A stretch of DNA of 64,000 nt from CATOSD01 sp034422735 (GTDB taxonomy: Bacteria > Chloroflexota > Dehalococcoidia > Lucifugimonadales > CATOSD01), in NCBI GenBank assembly GCA_034422735.1, contig DAOUJL010000033.1, positions 17,769-81,768 on the forward strand, written 5' to 3'. The translations under genes and the position numbers were made by a program. A model generated the notes under the pieces. It was not told where the DNA came from. It did no database searches and saw only the letters and a program-made list of their open reading frames with translations. Of the stretch, positions 8,413 through 21,163 are shown in pieces. Every line of letters begins with the position of its first letter. Position 1 is the stretch's first letter.

Positions 8413-9860
8413 TTATGCCAGCACGCGCGGCAGCCGGGTGCTCCCCATCAGGTAGCGGTCGATGCCGCGTGCCGCCTCTCTGCCCTCCGCGAGAGCCCAC
8501 ACGACCAGCGACTGGCCTCGTGACATGTCGCCCGCCGTGAACACGCCCTCGACGTTCGTCATCATGTCGGCGTCTCTGCCCACGTTGCCGCGGGGATCCA
8601 AAGCCAGGCCCAGGTCGGTAGTAATGTCGCCGTGCTCCGGGTGCAGGAAGCCCATCGCCAACAACACCAGGTCCACGTCCAGGGCGAAGTCGCTGCCCGG
8701 CACCTCGAGCATGGCCGGCCGGCCCGTGTCGTCGGGAGGCCCCCACTCAAGCCTCACCCCGTTCAGTTTCTCCACCTTGCCCGACCCGGTGAAACTCCTG
8801 GTCAAGATGTTGTAGTCGCGAACGCCGCCTTCCTCATGTGAGGAAGAGGTGCGCAGTATGGCCGACCACTGCGGCCACGGGTTGTCAGGACGCCGCTCGA
8901 CGGGCGGCTCAGGCAGCAACTCGAGCTGATAGACTATCTCGGCGCCCTGCCGATGCGCCGTTCCCAGACAGTCCGACCCGGTGTCGCCGCCGCCTAAGAT
9001 AACCACGCGCTTGCCCTCGGCCGTGATGCGCTCGTCCGGGTCAACGTGCTGCCCGGCGATTAACCTATTCTGCTGCGTCAGGTAGTCCATCGCGAAGTGC
9101 ACGCCGTCAAGCTCGCGCCCTGGCACGGGCAGGTCACGCGGAATCGTCGACCCGCCGGCGAGCAACAGCGCGTCGTAGCCGTCCCTCAGTTCGGAGATAG
9201 CGCAGTCCCGGCCCACGTAAACGCCCGTCCTGAACTCCACGCCCTCGTCGGCCATCTGGTCCACGCGGCGCTGTACGACGTACTTTTCCAGTTTGAAGTC
9301 CGGGATGCCGAGCCTGAGCAGGCCGCCCACGACCTCGTCGCGCTCGAATACAGTCACCCTGTGGCCGCTGGCGTTGAGTTGCTGCGCGGCCGCCAGCCCT
9401 GCCGGGCCCGACCCTACGACCGCAACTGTTCTTCCGGTGCGGGTCTTTGGCGGGTTCGGCTTGATCCATCCCTCGGCCCAGCCCCGGTCGGCGATCGATT
9501 TCTCGATGTGTTCGATTGTCACCGGGTCTTGGTTGATGGAGAGCACGCACGAAACCTCGCACGGCGCGGGACAAATGCGCCCCGTGAACTCCGGAAAGGC
9601 GTTGGTCTTATGCAGGGCGTCGAGCGCCTCACGCCACCGGCCCCTGTACACGTGGTCGTTCCAGTCCGGAATCAGGTTGCCCAGCGGACAGCCCATGTGG
9701 CAGAACGGAACCGAGCAGTTCATGCAGCGCGAACCCTGTTCACGCGCCTGCTCCTCGCTCCACTTGTGGTAAATCTCGCCGAAGTGACGAATGCGCTCGC
9801 TTGCGGCGGCGCTCGGTATCGGCATCCGCCCGCTCTCTTTGAACCCGGTGACTTTGCCCA

Positions 9861-9861
<1 letters not shown>
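8413..9861 (-). CDS. gltD: Glutamate synthase (NADPH) small subunit
   Basis: The 482-residue beta subunit takes electrons from NADPH through FAD and two Fe-S clusters to the large subunit, which makes glutamate from glutamine and 2-oxoglutarate. Cluster cysteines are C46, C49, C54 and C58 (RCMNCSVPFCHMGCPLGN) and C97, C101, C105 (CPAPCEVSC). The FAD Rossmann motif is VVGSGPAGLAAA and the NADPH motif VILGGGDTGSDC. Length is standard. Its ATG overlaps the gltB stop by one base (TGATG), implying translational coupling and equal subunit supply. Very secure. Confidence 0.97.
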
Positions 9862-14381
<4,520 letters not shown>

Positions 14382-14449
14382 AGCACGCTTTTCTCGGTAT
14401 GAATGGTGAATGGGAAAGTGCCTGGGGAACGGAACGCCGCACCGCCCAA

Positions 14450-14478
14450 AACATAGCAGTTTGTGAAATATGTGTCAA
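14450..14478 (-). promoter_or_regulatory. Sigma-70-type promoter for gltBD
   Basis: On the minus strand TTGACA (14473-14478), a 17-base spacer and TATGTT (14450-14455) with an extended TGC just before it. This is the best promoter match in the window and leaves a leader of roughly 60 bases before gltB. Confidence 0.75.
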
Positions 14479-14643
14479 ATGGATATTCGATGCTGACGTC
14501 GTACAAATCCAACCCGACACTCAGGTCGAAACCGGCGTCCCGCGTCGCTTCCCACGGGTTGCCATGCGTCTGCGGGTGTTGTAGCTTGTCCCCATACCAA
14601 AGCGCTCGTTAAGTCCCACGGGCGCGGCAGTCGGGAGGGCGGC

Positions 14644-15027
14644 TTGGACAGGCTCATCAGCTTCGATATAGACGGCACGCTCGAAACGGGCAACCCGCCC
14701 GGCCTGATAACCATGCACATGGTCCGCCAGATCCAGGCGCACGGCTACATCGTCGGAAGCTGCTCAGACCGCCCTATCAGCGCCCAGCAGCGCATGTGGG
14801 AGGAACACGGCATCGCGGTGGACTTTACCGTGCTGAAGCACAGGCTCGACGGGGTGAAGGCACAGTTCGCCGCTGACGAGTACTACCACGTCGGCGATAC
14901 CGAGGTCGACCGCCATTACGCCGGGCTGTCGGGGTTCGCGTTCATCCCGGTCCAGGGTGTTTCGCCCGACGTTGGCTGGCTTCCTCACCTTGTCCACGTC
15001 CACGAAGAAAACGGAGGTGCACCATGA
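14644..15027 (+). CDS. Small HAD-like hydrolase
   Basis: A 127-residue protein. TTG 14644 is chosen as start because GGGAGGG lies a few bases upstream and the HAD motif I follows at once (LISFDIDGTLETG). Motif I aspartates are in DIDGT, and the motif IV region is YYHVGDTEVDRHY. A recognisable cap domain is absent, so this is a minimal HAD core of the kind that acts on small phosphate esters or phosphoproteins. Its stop overlaps the start of the LLM oxidoreductase (ATGA), so the two are co-translated. Whether it dephosphorylates a cofactor or metabolite of that enzyme is not known. Confidence 0.75.
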   Translation: MDRLISFDIDGTLETGNPPGLITMHMVRQIQAHGYIVGSCSDRPISAQQRMWEEHGIAVDFTVLKHRLDGVKAQFAADEYYHVGDTEVDRHYAGLSGFAFIPVQGVSPDVGWLPHLVHVHEENGGAP

Positions 15028-15959
15028 CACTGAAACTGGGAATCCACACCGGGCAGCAGGAGTGTTCCTACGACGACCTGCGCCGCGTCTGGCGCCTTGC
15101 CGACTCCACCGGCTTCTACTGGGTCTCCATCTGGGACCACTTCTACGAGCAGCCGATGCGGGATTCCAAGGGCGACTGCTTCGAGGGCGTGGCCATAATG
15201 AGCGCCCTTGCCGCCGAAACCACCAACGTCCGCGTCGGCTCGCTGGTGTTCGGCATGGCCTACCGCTACCCGGCGGTGCTCGCCAAGGCGGCCGCGACCG
15301 TTGACCACGTGAGCGGCGGCCGGCTGGAGCTGGGTCTGGGCGCCGGCTGGTATGAGCTGGAGCACACCACGTTCGGCATTCCCTTCCTTCCCGTCCGCGA
15401 CCGCATGGACGTCATGGAGGAGGGCGTACAGATCATCAAGACGCTTCTGACGGAGGGGTCAGTGACCTTCGAGGGCAAGCACTTCCAGCTAGAGAACGCC
15501 AACTGTTTTCCCATGCCGGTGCAGCGTCCGCCCCGCGTCTGGGTCGGCGGGCGCGGCGAGCGGCGCACGCTGCGGATCGCGGCGCGCTACGCAGACGGCT
15601 GGAACGTGCCCTACATCTCGCCAGAGGAGTACGCCCACAAGATTGGCGTGCTCGATCGATGGTGCGACGTCGAGGACCGCGATCCCGCGGACATCTCCCG
15701 CTCCGTGAACGTCGGATTCTGGATGGGCGTATCGGCCGCCGACGCCGAGAGCGAGCGCCAGCGATTTCGCGCCCAGTACGGCGAGCGAGCCGACGAGCAG
15801 GCGGGCGGCCAGCTATTCGGCACCGCGAGCGAGGTGGTGGACCGCATCGGCGAATACGCCGACGCCGGCGCCGAGGGCCTGAACATCGCCCTGCGCGCAC
15901 CCTTCAACTTCGAGGCGCTGCAGGCCTTCGCCGAAGAGGTGCTGCCGGCCTTCAGGTAG
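15024..15959 (+). CDS. LLM class F420-dependent oxidoreductase (luciferase-like)
   Basis: The 311 residues of the bacterial-luciferase TIM-barrel family begin LKLGIHTGQQECSYDDLRRVW and contain FYWVSIWDHF. RVGSLVFGMAYRYPAVLAKAAATVDHVSGGRLELGLGAGWY is followed by RPPRVWVGGRGERR: these are the signatures of probable F420-dependent members. It would oxidise or reduce a small organic substrate with F420H2 or FMNH2. Four-base overlap with the HAD gene. This family is expanded in SAR202-type Chloroflexota, which fits the window, but the substrate cannot be told from sequence. FMN instead of F420 is possible. Confidence 0.88.
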   Translation: MTLKLGIHTGQQECSYDDLRRVWRLADSTGFYWVSIWDHFYEQPMRDSKGDCFEGVAIMSALAAETTNVRVGSLVFGMAYRYPAVLAKAAATVDHVSGGRLELGLGAGWYELEHTTFGIPFLPVRDRMDVMEEGVQIIKTLLTEGSVTFEGKHFQLENANCFPMPVQRPPRVWVGGRGERRTLRIAARYADGWNVPYISPEEYAHKIGVLDRWCDVEDRDPADISRSVNVGFWMGVSAADAESERQRFRAQYGERADEQAGGQLFGTASEVVDRIGEYADAGAEGLNIALRAPFNFEALQAFAEEVLPAFR

Positions 15960-16033
15960 GGCGCCTGTCGTGAGGTCAACTCCTCGTTGACTGAGGAAGT
16001 GGCGCACAGGCGGACCGGGTGGCTAAGACACGA

Positions 16034-16062
16034 CGGGGACCGAGAGCGAGTCTCGGTCCCCG
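16034..16062. terminator. Strong inverted repeat between convergent genes
   Basis: A perfect 12-bp stem (CGGGGACCGAGA and its complement) with a 5-base GCGAG loop lies between the stops of the LLM gene (plus) and the NHL gene (minus). No T run follows on either side, so it is a hairpin barrier or Rho-assisted end rather than a classic intrinsic terminator. It probably serves both transcripts. Confidence 0.6.
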
Positions 16063-16083
16063 ATCTCTGGCCGACAGTTCTTC

Positions 16084-17091
16084 TTACAGGTTGAACTGCG
16101 GGTCCATGTAGTCCTTCTCTTTGACGTACACCTGCAGACGGCCGCGCGTGCTGTCGGTGACGATGATGCGGTCCTGGTCGTCGACGGCGATTCCCACCGG
16201 GCGGTTGAAGCGGCCCATCGGCGTGATGTCCTCCACACGCCTGTAGGCCTTCGTGACGTCCGGGTTGGCCTCCACGACCTCTTTGGCCCAGTTCGAAAAC
16301 TCGGTGGCGTCGCCGTACAGCGCCGTTATCACGTCGCCTTCCGGGCCGAATATCTGCACGCGCAGGTTGCCCCAGTCGACCACGTAAACGTCGCCCTCGG
16401 AGTCCACCGCGACGTCGGACGGGTGGTCCAGCTCACCGCCGTCCTCGCGCCCGCCGCCTCCAAAGCTCAGCAGGAACTCTCCGTCCGCGCTGAACTTCTG
16501 GACCCTGTCGTTGCCCCAGTCGGCGACGTACACGTTGCCGTCGCTGTCCAGCGCGATGCCCCACGGCTTGGAGAGTTGTCCGTTGCCGCCGCCGGAAGAG
16601 CCGAACGATGACAGAAAATCGCCGCCCTTCGAGAACTTCTGCACCCTGTCGTTGCCCGCGTCCACCACGTACAGGTTGTCGTCCGCGTCGAACGCAAGGC
16701 CGGCCGGGCCGCGCATCAGGCCCTCGTCGCTACCCTCATCGCCCCACTGGCCTACAGTCTGCCCGTCCTCGTCAAACACCACGATGGAGTTTGAGTGCTC
16801 GTCAGAGCAGTACAGGTTGCCCTCGCCATCGACCGCCAGGCCTACCGGCCAGACGAACTGCTCGCGACCGAAGTCGCCTATGAACTGCTGGTCGATGGTG
16901 AGCTTGCCGATTCGCTTGTTGGGCGCCACTACTCCGCCGGCCCCTTCCTGGCCCCGGCTGAGCACGTAGAGCACGCCCTCCGGGGCGGTGGCTACCGCCA
17001 CGGGCTGCGTGAACCCGTTGCCCGCGGCTGCGTTGCGGCCGACGGCGTGGCTGAAGCTCCAGGTCCTGCCGGCAACAGTTGTCGTTAGCAT
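16084..17091 (-). CDS. NHL-repeat beta-propeller protein
   Basis: A 335-residue protein made of repeated NHL blades: the pattern P-G-A-D-G-NLYVVDAGNDRVQKFS recurs (for example GNVYVADWGNDRVQKFS and GDVYVVDWGNLRVQIFG), enough for a six-bladed propeller. ATG 17091 is preferred to the TTG 15 bases earlier because GGGGGGA sits 5-8 bases before the ATG. No signal peptide is visible, which is odd for a family often secreted. It follows the DUF1800 gene by 41 bases on the same strand and is likely its operon partner. The propeller may bind a ligand or act as a scaffold. Function unknown. Confidence 0.85.
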   Translation of the reverse strand: MLTTTVAGRTWSFSHAVGRNAAAGNGFTQPVAVATAPEGVLYVLSRGQEGAGGVVAPNKRIGKLTIDQQFIGDFGREQFVWPVGLAVDGEGNLYCSDEHSNSIVVFDEDGQTVGQWGDEGSDEGLMRGPAGLAFDADDNLYVVDAGNDRVQKFSKGGDFLSSFGSSGGGNGQLSKPWGIALDSDGNVYVADWGNDRVQKFSADGEFLLSFGGGGREDGGELDHPSDVAVDSEGDVYVVDWGNLRVQIFGPEGDVITALYGDATEFSNWAKEVVEANPDVTKAYRRVEDITPMGRFNRPVGIAVDDQDRIIVTDSTRGRLQVYVKEKDYMDPQFNL

Positions 17092-17132
17092 GTCGAATCC
17101 CCCCAATATGGTTGCAGGCCGCGGTGGAAATC

Positions 17133-18545
17133 CTAGCCGAACTGGTACTCCCTGGTTGCGGCGATGAGCGCCAGCGTCTCGCCCACACGCCTCGACGACT
17201 TCGCGTAGTCCGCGTCCGTCGCCCAGGAGATCGCGCCCTCGGACTCCACGTTCGTGACCAGCTCCGCCTTTGTCGACTCGGCGACCTCAATCGGTCCCAT
17301 CAGGTCCAGGCAGTGGTCGACCAGCGCCTCGGCGCTCATAGACTGCCCGTTGGAACCGGCTATCCGGCGGATCATGCTCTGCACCCCCGGAAGCTCGACG
17401 TCGTTCACCCGGTCGGCCACGAAGTTCACGCGCTTGACCAGCGAGCCGCTGTTGATCCACTCCTTGCCGGTGTGCCAGCCCTCCACGCTGGGCGGGTCCA
17501 GTATCTCCTGGCCCATGTAGCCGGGCTCCTTGGAGAGCGCCTCCAGCCTCGGGTCCACTCCCAGGCCGTCCTGCGTCATCCGCAGCGTGCCGACTACGAC
17601 TTCGACGGGGCTCTTGACCTTCTGGTACATCGCCTCCTTGAAGAAGTCGGAGTTGAACAGCGTCCGCAGCACCGGCCGTATCTCGTAGCCGGAGTCGACG
17701 AACACCTTGGAGAGCAGCTTGATGGCCTCGGGGTCTCGCGGTTCTTCAATGTCCCACGCGGGCACCTGCGGCTCGTCGGCGACGAAGAAGTTGTACAGGT
17801 GGCGGGAGATGAACCGCGGGCACGCCTCCTGCTGGAGGATGATGTCGATGATGTCCTCGCCGTCGAAGTTGCCCGTCTGACCCAGGAACGTCTTCTCGCT
17901 GAAGTCGTGGTCCTCGGCCCTGAACTCGAACGACCAGGGGTGCCTGCCGTAGGGATACCGCGGCATCTTTGCCGAGATAGTCCAGCCGGTGAAGGCGCGG
18001 GAGCACTCGAACACGTCGGTCTCGGTGTAGTTGCCCACGCCTAGGGAGAAGAGCTCGAGCAGTTCACGTCCCCAGTTCTCGTTGGGGGCGTTCTTGTGGT
18101 TTTCGTTGTTATCCAGCCAGAAGATCATGGCCGGGTTGCTCGCCAGCTTCACCAGCAGGTCGCGGTAGTTGCCCATGCCGCTCTCGCGGAACATGCGAAT
18201 CTGCTCGATCAGGTGGTTGCAGTTGTCCACCTTGCCGTTGCCGGTGGCGAACACCTGGTGCCAGAACAGCGCCATCTTCTCTTCGAGAGGTCGCTGGGTG
18301 TTCAGCAGATGGTATAGCCAATAAGCCTGGCCCGGGCCAACCGCTCCTCCCGGCATCTCGGTGATGGGATGATGCCTGAACAGCGTGTACTCGTCTGTTG
18401 GGGCCTGCGCGTCCACGTCCAGCAACTCCTCGACGGTGGCCTCGTAGCCCTTCTCTACCCTTGCCTCGATCTCCTCACGTGTCGCGCCGAATCCGGCACG
18501 CCGCATCAGGTGAGACATAAGGGCGATGTCTTCTCTGTTGGCCAT
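17133..18545 (-). CDS. DUF1800 family protein
   Basis: The 470 residues match the DUF1800 family: HLMRRAGFGATREEIEARVEKG at the start, then WLYHLLNTQRPLEEKMALFWHQVFATGNGKV, NPAMIFWLDNNENHKNAPNENWGRELLELFSLGVGNYTE and CSRAFTGWTIS. ATG 18545 is chosen over the longer frame because AAAGGAGGAG lies 7 bases before it and the homologous region starts there. DUF1800 proteins usually sit beside a DUF1501 (sulfatase-like) gene; here the partner is an NHL propeller instead. No signal sequence is seen with this start. A consensus promoter lies 125-155 bases upstream. Confidence 0.9.
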   Translation of the reverse strand: MANREDIALMSHLMRRAGFGATREEIEARVEKGYEATVEELLDVDAQAPTDEYTLFRHHPITEMPGGAVGPGQAYWLYHLLNTQRPLEEKMALFWHQVFATGNGKVDNCNHLIEQIRMFRESGMGNYRDLLVKLASNPAMIFWLDNNENHKNAPNENWGRELLELFSLGVGNYTETDVFECSRAFTGWTISAKMPRYPYGRHPWSFEFRAEDHDFSEKTFLGQTGNFDGEDIIDIILQQEACPRFISRHLYNFFVADEPQVPAWDIEEPRDPEAIKLLSKVFVDSGYEIRPVLRTLFNSDFFKEAMYQKVKSPVEVVVGTLRMTQDGLGVDPRLEALSKEPGYMGQEILDPPSVEGWHTGKEWINSGSLVKRVNFVADRVNDVELPGVQSMIRRIAGSNGQSMSAEALVDHCLDLMGPIEVAESTKAELVTNVESEGAISWATDADYAKSSRRVGETLALIAATREYQFG

Positions 18546-18671
18546 CGGTTCTCCTCCTTTCGCATTTTGCGCCGCCTCATTCTGACGACAACTCCACTTC
18601 AGGACGCCCGCGCCGCCGACATCGTTCCCCGCGGGACGGGTCGCTACGTCGTGGCGGTTGCCGCCAGCCTC

Positions 18672-18700
18672 AAAGTAGCAAACCGCCAATCCCTTGTCAA
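18672..18700 (-). promoter_or_regulatory. Sigma-70-type promoter for the DUF1800-NHL operon
   Basis: On the minus strand TTGACA (18695-18700), 17 bases, then TACTTT (18672-18677) with TGC directly before the -10. Predicted leader about 120 bases to the ATG at 18545. Confidence 0.7.
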
Positions 18701-19377
18701 ACCTGCCTGTGCTCCGAACAGTGCCCTTTCGTTTTCGCCTTTCCGGCCAGGAGTGCGGGTCCAGGATGCGGCCAATCCGAGCGGTGAATGCGCCCCTGGG
18801 AGTGGCTCTACGAAAAATCTGCGCGATTCTGCTACATTCCGCACATTTCGTAGCTGGGCGGGCCGGTGTTATCGTCACTTTCTGTGAGGCAAGTTGTTAA
18901 GGTTCGTCACGCGAATTGCGCCGAATGTGACAGAATGCGACCCGTTCGACAGGCTCAGGGCAGGCTACGCCCCTACTCCACATCTGGCGGCAACAGCGCC
19001 TATGCTGTAGAAAGTAGCACGTGCGTGCTGTAGAATCAAGAGGGTGGTGCGTGCGCCGGTTTGTTGGCGCGAGGCGGGGTTACTTTACATAAGATGGCGG
19101 GAGTGGGGCTGGAGGTGGGAATTTTTGTGGCATGTGCGTGGCATGTGCATGGCAGGTCCGAGATACCAGCGAGGCATGGAGGTGGCGTTTGGGTTACGCG
19201 GCTGGGAAGCTCTGGGACACAGTTCAGGGTGGGATTGCGCGGTGGTGGGAAGGGGTGTAGCTTTTGGGTTACGCGGTTGGGAAGGTATGGGGCACGAATT
19301 TTGGGGTGGACTCGGCGCCGCCGGCCGGTCGGGAGGCTGGTAGTCGGCGACGCTTAACGAACGAAGGGAGAATCGTA
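18701..19377. other. Long intergenic stretch with repeats, no convincing gene
   Basis: About 680 bases between the DUF1800 promoter and the SOD gene. It contains a fragment of the common interspersed sequence GTTCGACAGGCTCAGGGC near 18950, a TATGCT-type promoter-like box near 19011, a G-rich tract (19090-19140) and a 75-base imperfect tandem repeat (19181-19295). Two frames are open across it, but neither has an SD, a recognisable domain or normal codon use, so I do not call a gene. Confidence 0.5.
19181..19295 (+). repeat. Imperfect tandem repeat, 75-base period
   Basis: The segment 19181-19220 recurs at 19256-19295. The shared core is TTTGGGTTACGCGG followed by C or T, TGGGAAG, then TGGGACAC against TGGGGCAC. 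The period is a multiple of three, so a frame through it also repeats (VAFGLRGWE, GH), but no other sign of coding is present. Confidence 0.6.
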
Positions 19378-19908
19378 GTGAAGACGAGAATCGGGAAACT
19401 CGGTTTGGCTTTGACAGCGGCAGTCGCGCTGATGCTCGCAGCCGCGGCGTGCGGCGACGACGGCAGCAGTTGGGGCGATGCGCGCTACACCGCCGAGATG
19501 CGGAACGTGGAGGGCGAACCCATAGGCACTGTCGTGATGCAGCAAGGCTCTGGGGGATTCCTGGTGACCGTCATGGTGGAAGGAATCGAACCCGGCCCGC
19601 ACGGCATCCACATCCACTCGGTCGGGACGTGCACACCGGATTTCAAGGCGTCGGGCGGACACATCAACGTGGACGATCGCCAACACGGGCTGCTCAATCC
19701 GGACGGCCCGGACAACGGCGACCTGCCCAACATCTACGCCGCCGCCAATGGCGCCGTGCAGGCCGAACTCTTCACTACGCTGGTTGACCCGGACATGCTG
19801 ATGGACGACGACGGGTCCGCCATCGTGATCCACGAGAACCGCGACGACCACAACACGCAGCCTATCGGGGGAGCCGGAGGGCGCGTCGCCTGCGGCGTGC
19901 TTAACTAG
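19378..19908 (+). CDS. sodC: Cu/Zn superoxide dismutase, lipoprotein
   Basis: Disproportionates superoxide outside the cytoplasm. The 176 residues start with GTG 19378, seven bases after GAAGGGAG. Residues 1-25 are a lipoprotein signal with lipobox AAAC (C25 lipidated). The SOD domain shows GPHGIHIHSVGTC (copper ligands HxH), SGGHINVDDRQHG (bridging and zinc histidines), DGSAIVIHENRDDH and GGRVACGVL, including the cysteine of the conserved disulfide. It stands alone on the strand after a long intergenic stretch. Together with the peroxiredoxin-like selenolipoprotein it would give the cell surface a superoxide/peroxide defence, though the two genes are 17 kb apart. Confidence 0.92.
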   Translation: MKTRIGKLGLALTAAVALMLAAAACGDDGSSWGDARYTAEMRNVEGEPIGTVVMQQGSGGFLVTVMVEGIEPGPHGIHIHSVGTCTPDFKASGGHINVDDRQHGLLNPDGPDNGDLPNIYAAANGAVQAELFTTLVDPDMLMDDDGSAIVIHENRDDHNTQPIGGAGGRVACGVLN

Positions 19909-19975
19909 GAGCCGTGTTCTACTCCGGATCGATACTATTCCCAAGACACCTCGAGCGTAAGGGCGGCGGTCAGCC

Positions 19976-21091
19976 ATGAAGATAACCGACATACAGATAG
20001 AGGTGGTGGAGCGCCAGCTCTCGACCACCGGCCTAGAATCCGACCTGGGCCGCTTTGGTGGCGGCGTCGAGCAGGGCGTGCTGCGCGTGCTCACGGACGA
20101 GGGCGTGGAGGGCAACGCCTTCGTCGGCAACTTCCGCCAGGGCGGCGGCCCGCTGTTCGACTCCATCCTTTCGGTACTCAAGCCCGAGCTGGTCGGGCGC
20201 GACCCCGCCGACCGCGAGTGGCTGTGGAGCAGGCTGCCCATATTGCGGGGACGCCGCGGCCTTTCGATGCAGGCCTGGGCGCCGGTCGACGTCGCGCTCT
20301 GGGACATCGCGGGCAAGGCGGCGGGCGTGCCCGTCTACCACCTGCTTGGCGCCCGCAGGCGCGAGACCGAGGTGTACGCCACCTACCCTCCGCGCCACGA
20401 GTCCCCGGAGGGCTTCGTCAAGGAGGCGCGGGAGGTCGTGTCACAAGGCTTCCGCGCCTTCAAGATTCACCCCGGCGTCATGTCGACTCGCGACGTGACC
20501 GAGATGGTGGGCCGGGTGCGGGACGCGGTCGGATTCGACGTGCGCCTTATGCTGGACCCCAACGGCGGCTACGGCTTTCGCAAGGCGCTGGAGATTGGCC
20601 GCGCGCTTGACGATTTCGGCTTCTACTGGTACGAAGACCCGATCCCGTGGCATGAGTACGATGCCATCGCCGAGCTAAGCCGCAGGCTGGACGTGCCGCT
20701 GTGCATGAGCGACCAGCCGGATCTCCAGTTCGCCAACGGCGCGCGGCTGGCCCGAATGGGCGCGGCGCGCCTGGTGCGGGGCACCGCAGCCAAGCTGGGC
20801 ATAACCGGACTCAAGAAGCTCTGCTCGCTGGCGGAGGGCTTCGGACTGAACTGCGAGGTTGGCACCGCCGGAAACCCCCTCTTGCAGGCGGCAAACCTCC
20901 ACGTGATCTTCTCCGTCGAAAACTGCGACTTCTACGAGTACTGGATGCCTCAGTCCGCCCACCAATTCGGACTGGTAGAGCAGATAGTCCTCAACGACAA
21001 GGGAACCATCAGCGCCCCCACCTCGCCGGGCCTCGGCTACGAGATCGATTGGGACTGGGTGCGCCTACACCGCACGAATACACTGAACTAG
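19976..21091 (+). CDS. Mandelate racemase/muconate lactonizing-type enolase superfamily enzyme
   Basis: A 371-residue two-domain enolase-superfamily protein: an N-terminal capping domain (residues 1-125) and a barrel. Catalytic K163-x-H165 is in FKIHP on the second barrel strand. Metal ligands are D194 (LDPNGGYGF), E220 (WYEDPIPW) and probably D246 (CMSDQPDL). Abstraction of a proton alpha to a carboxylate is shared by the family; acid-sugar dehydratase or racemase activity is likely. KxH rather than KxK narrows the subgroup but not the substrate. No sugar gene is adjacent. The superfamily is expanded in SAR202 genomes. Confidence 0.88.
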   Translation: MKITDIQIEVVERQLSTTGLESDLGRFGGGVEQGVLRVLTDEGVEGNAFVGNFRQGGGPLFDSILSVLKPELVGRDPADREWLWSRLPILRGRRGLSMQAWAPVDVALWDIAGKAAGVPVYHLLGARRRETEVYATYPPRHESPEGFVKEAREVVSQGFRAFKIHPGVMSTRDVTEMVGRVRDAVGFDVRLMLDPNGGYGFRKALEIGRALDDFGFYWYEDPIPWHEYDAIAELSRRLDVPLCMSDQPDLQFANGARLARMGAARLVRGTAAKLGITGLKKLCSLAEGFGLNCEVGTAGNPLLQAANLHVIFSVENCDFYEYWMPQSAHQFGLVEQIVLNDKGTISAPTSPGLGYEIDWDWVRLHRTNTLN

Positions 21092-21124
21092 CGTGCAATC
21101 AAGGTGCCGTCTCGCCGCTTGTGC

Positions 21125-21130
21125 TAAAAT
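21125..21130 (+). promoter_or_regulatory. Extended -10 promoter for the ABC transporter module
   Basis: TAAAAT preceded by TGC, 33 bases before the first permease start. No good -35. The downstream genes to 30136 are tightly spaced and can be read from here. Confidence 0.5.
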
Positions 21131-21163
21131 TGCAGCACGCGCCTAGCCGGCGCCAGGAGGCCG

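Noticed and set aside
19044..19357. Small Trp/Gly-rich frames across the 75-base repeat
   Set aside because: No SD, no homology pattern, and the repetition explains the protein-like periodicity.
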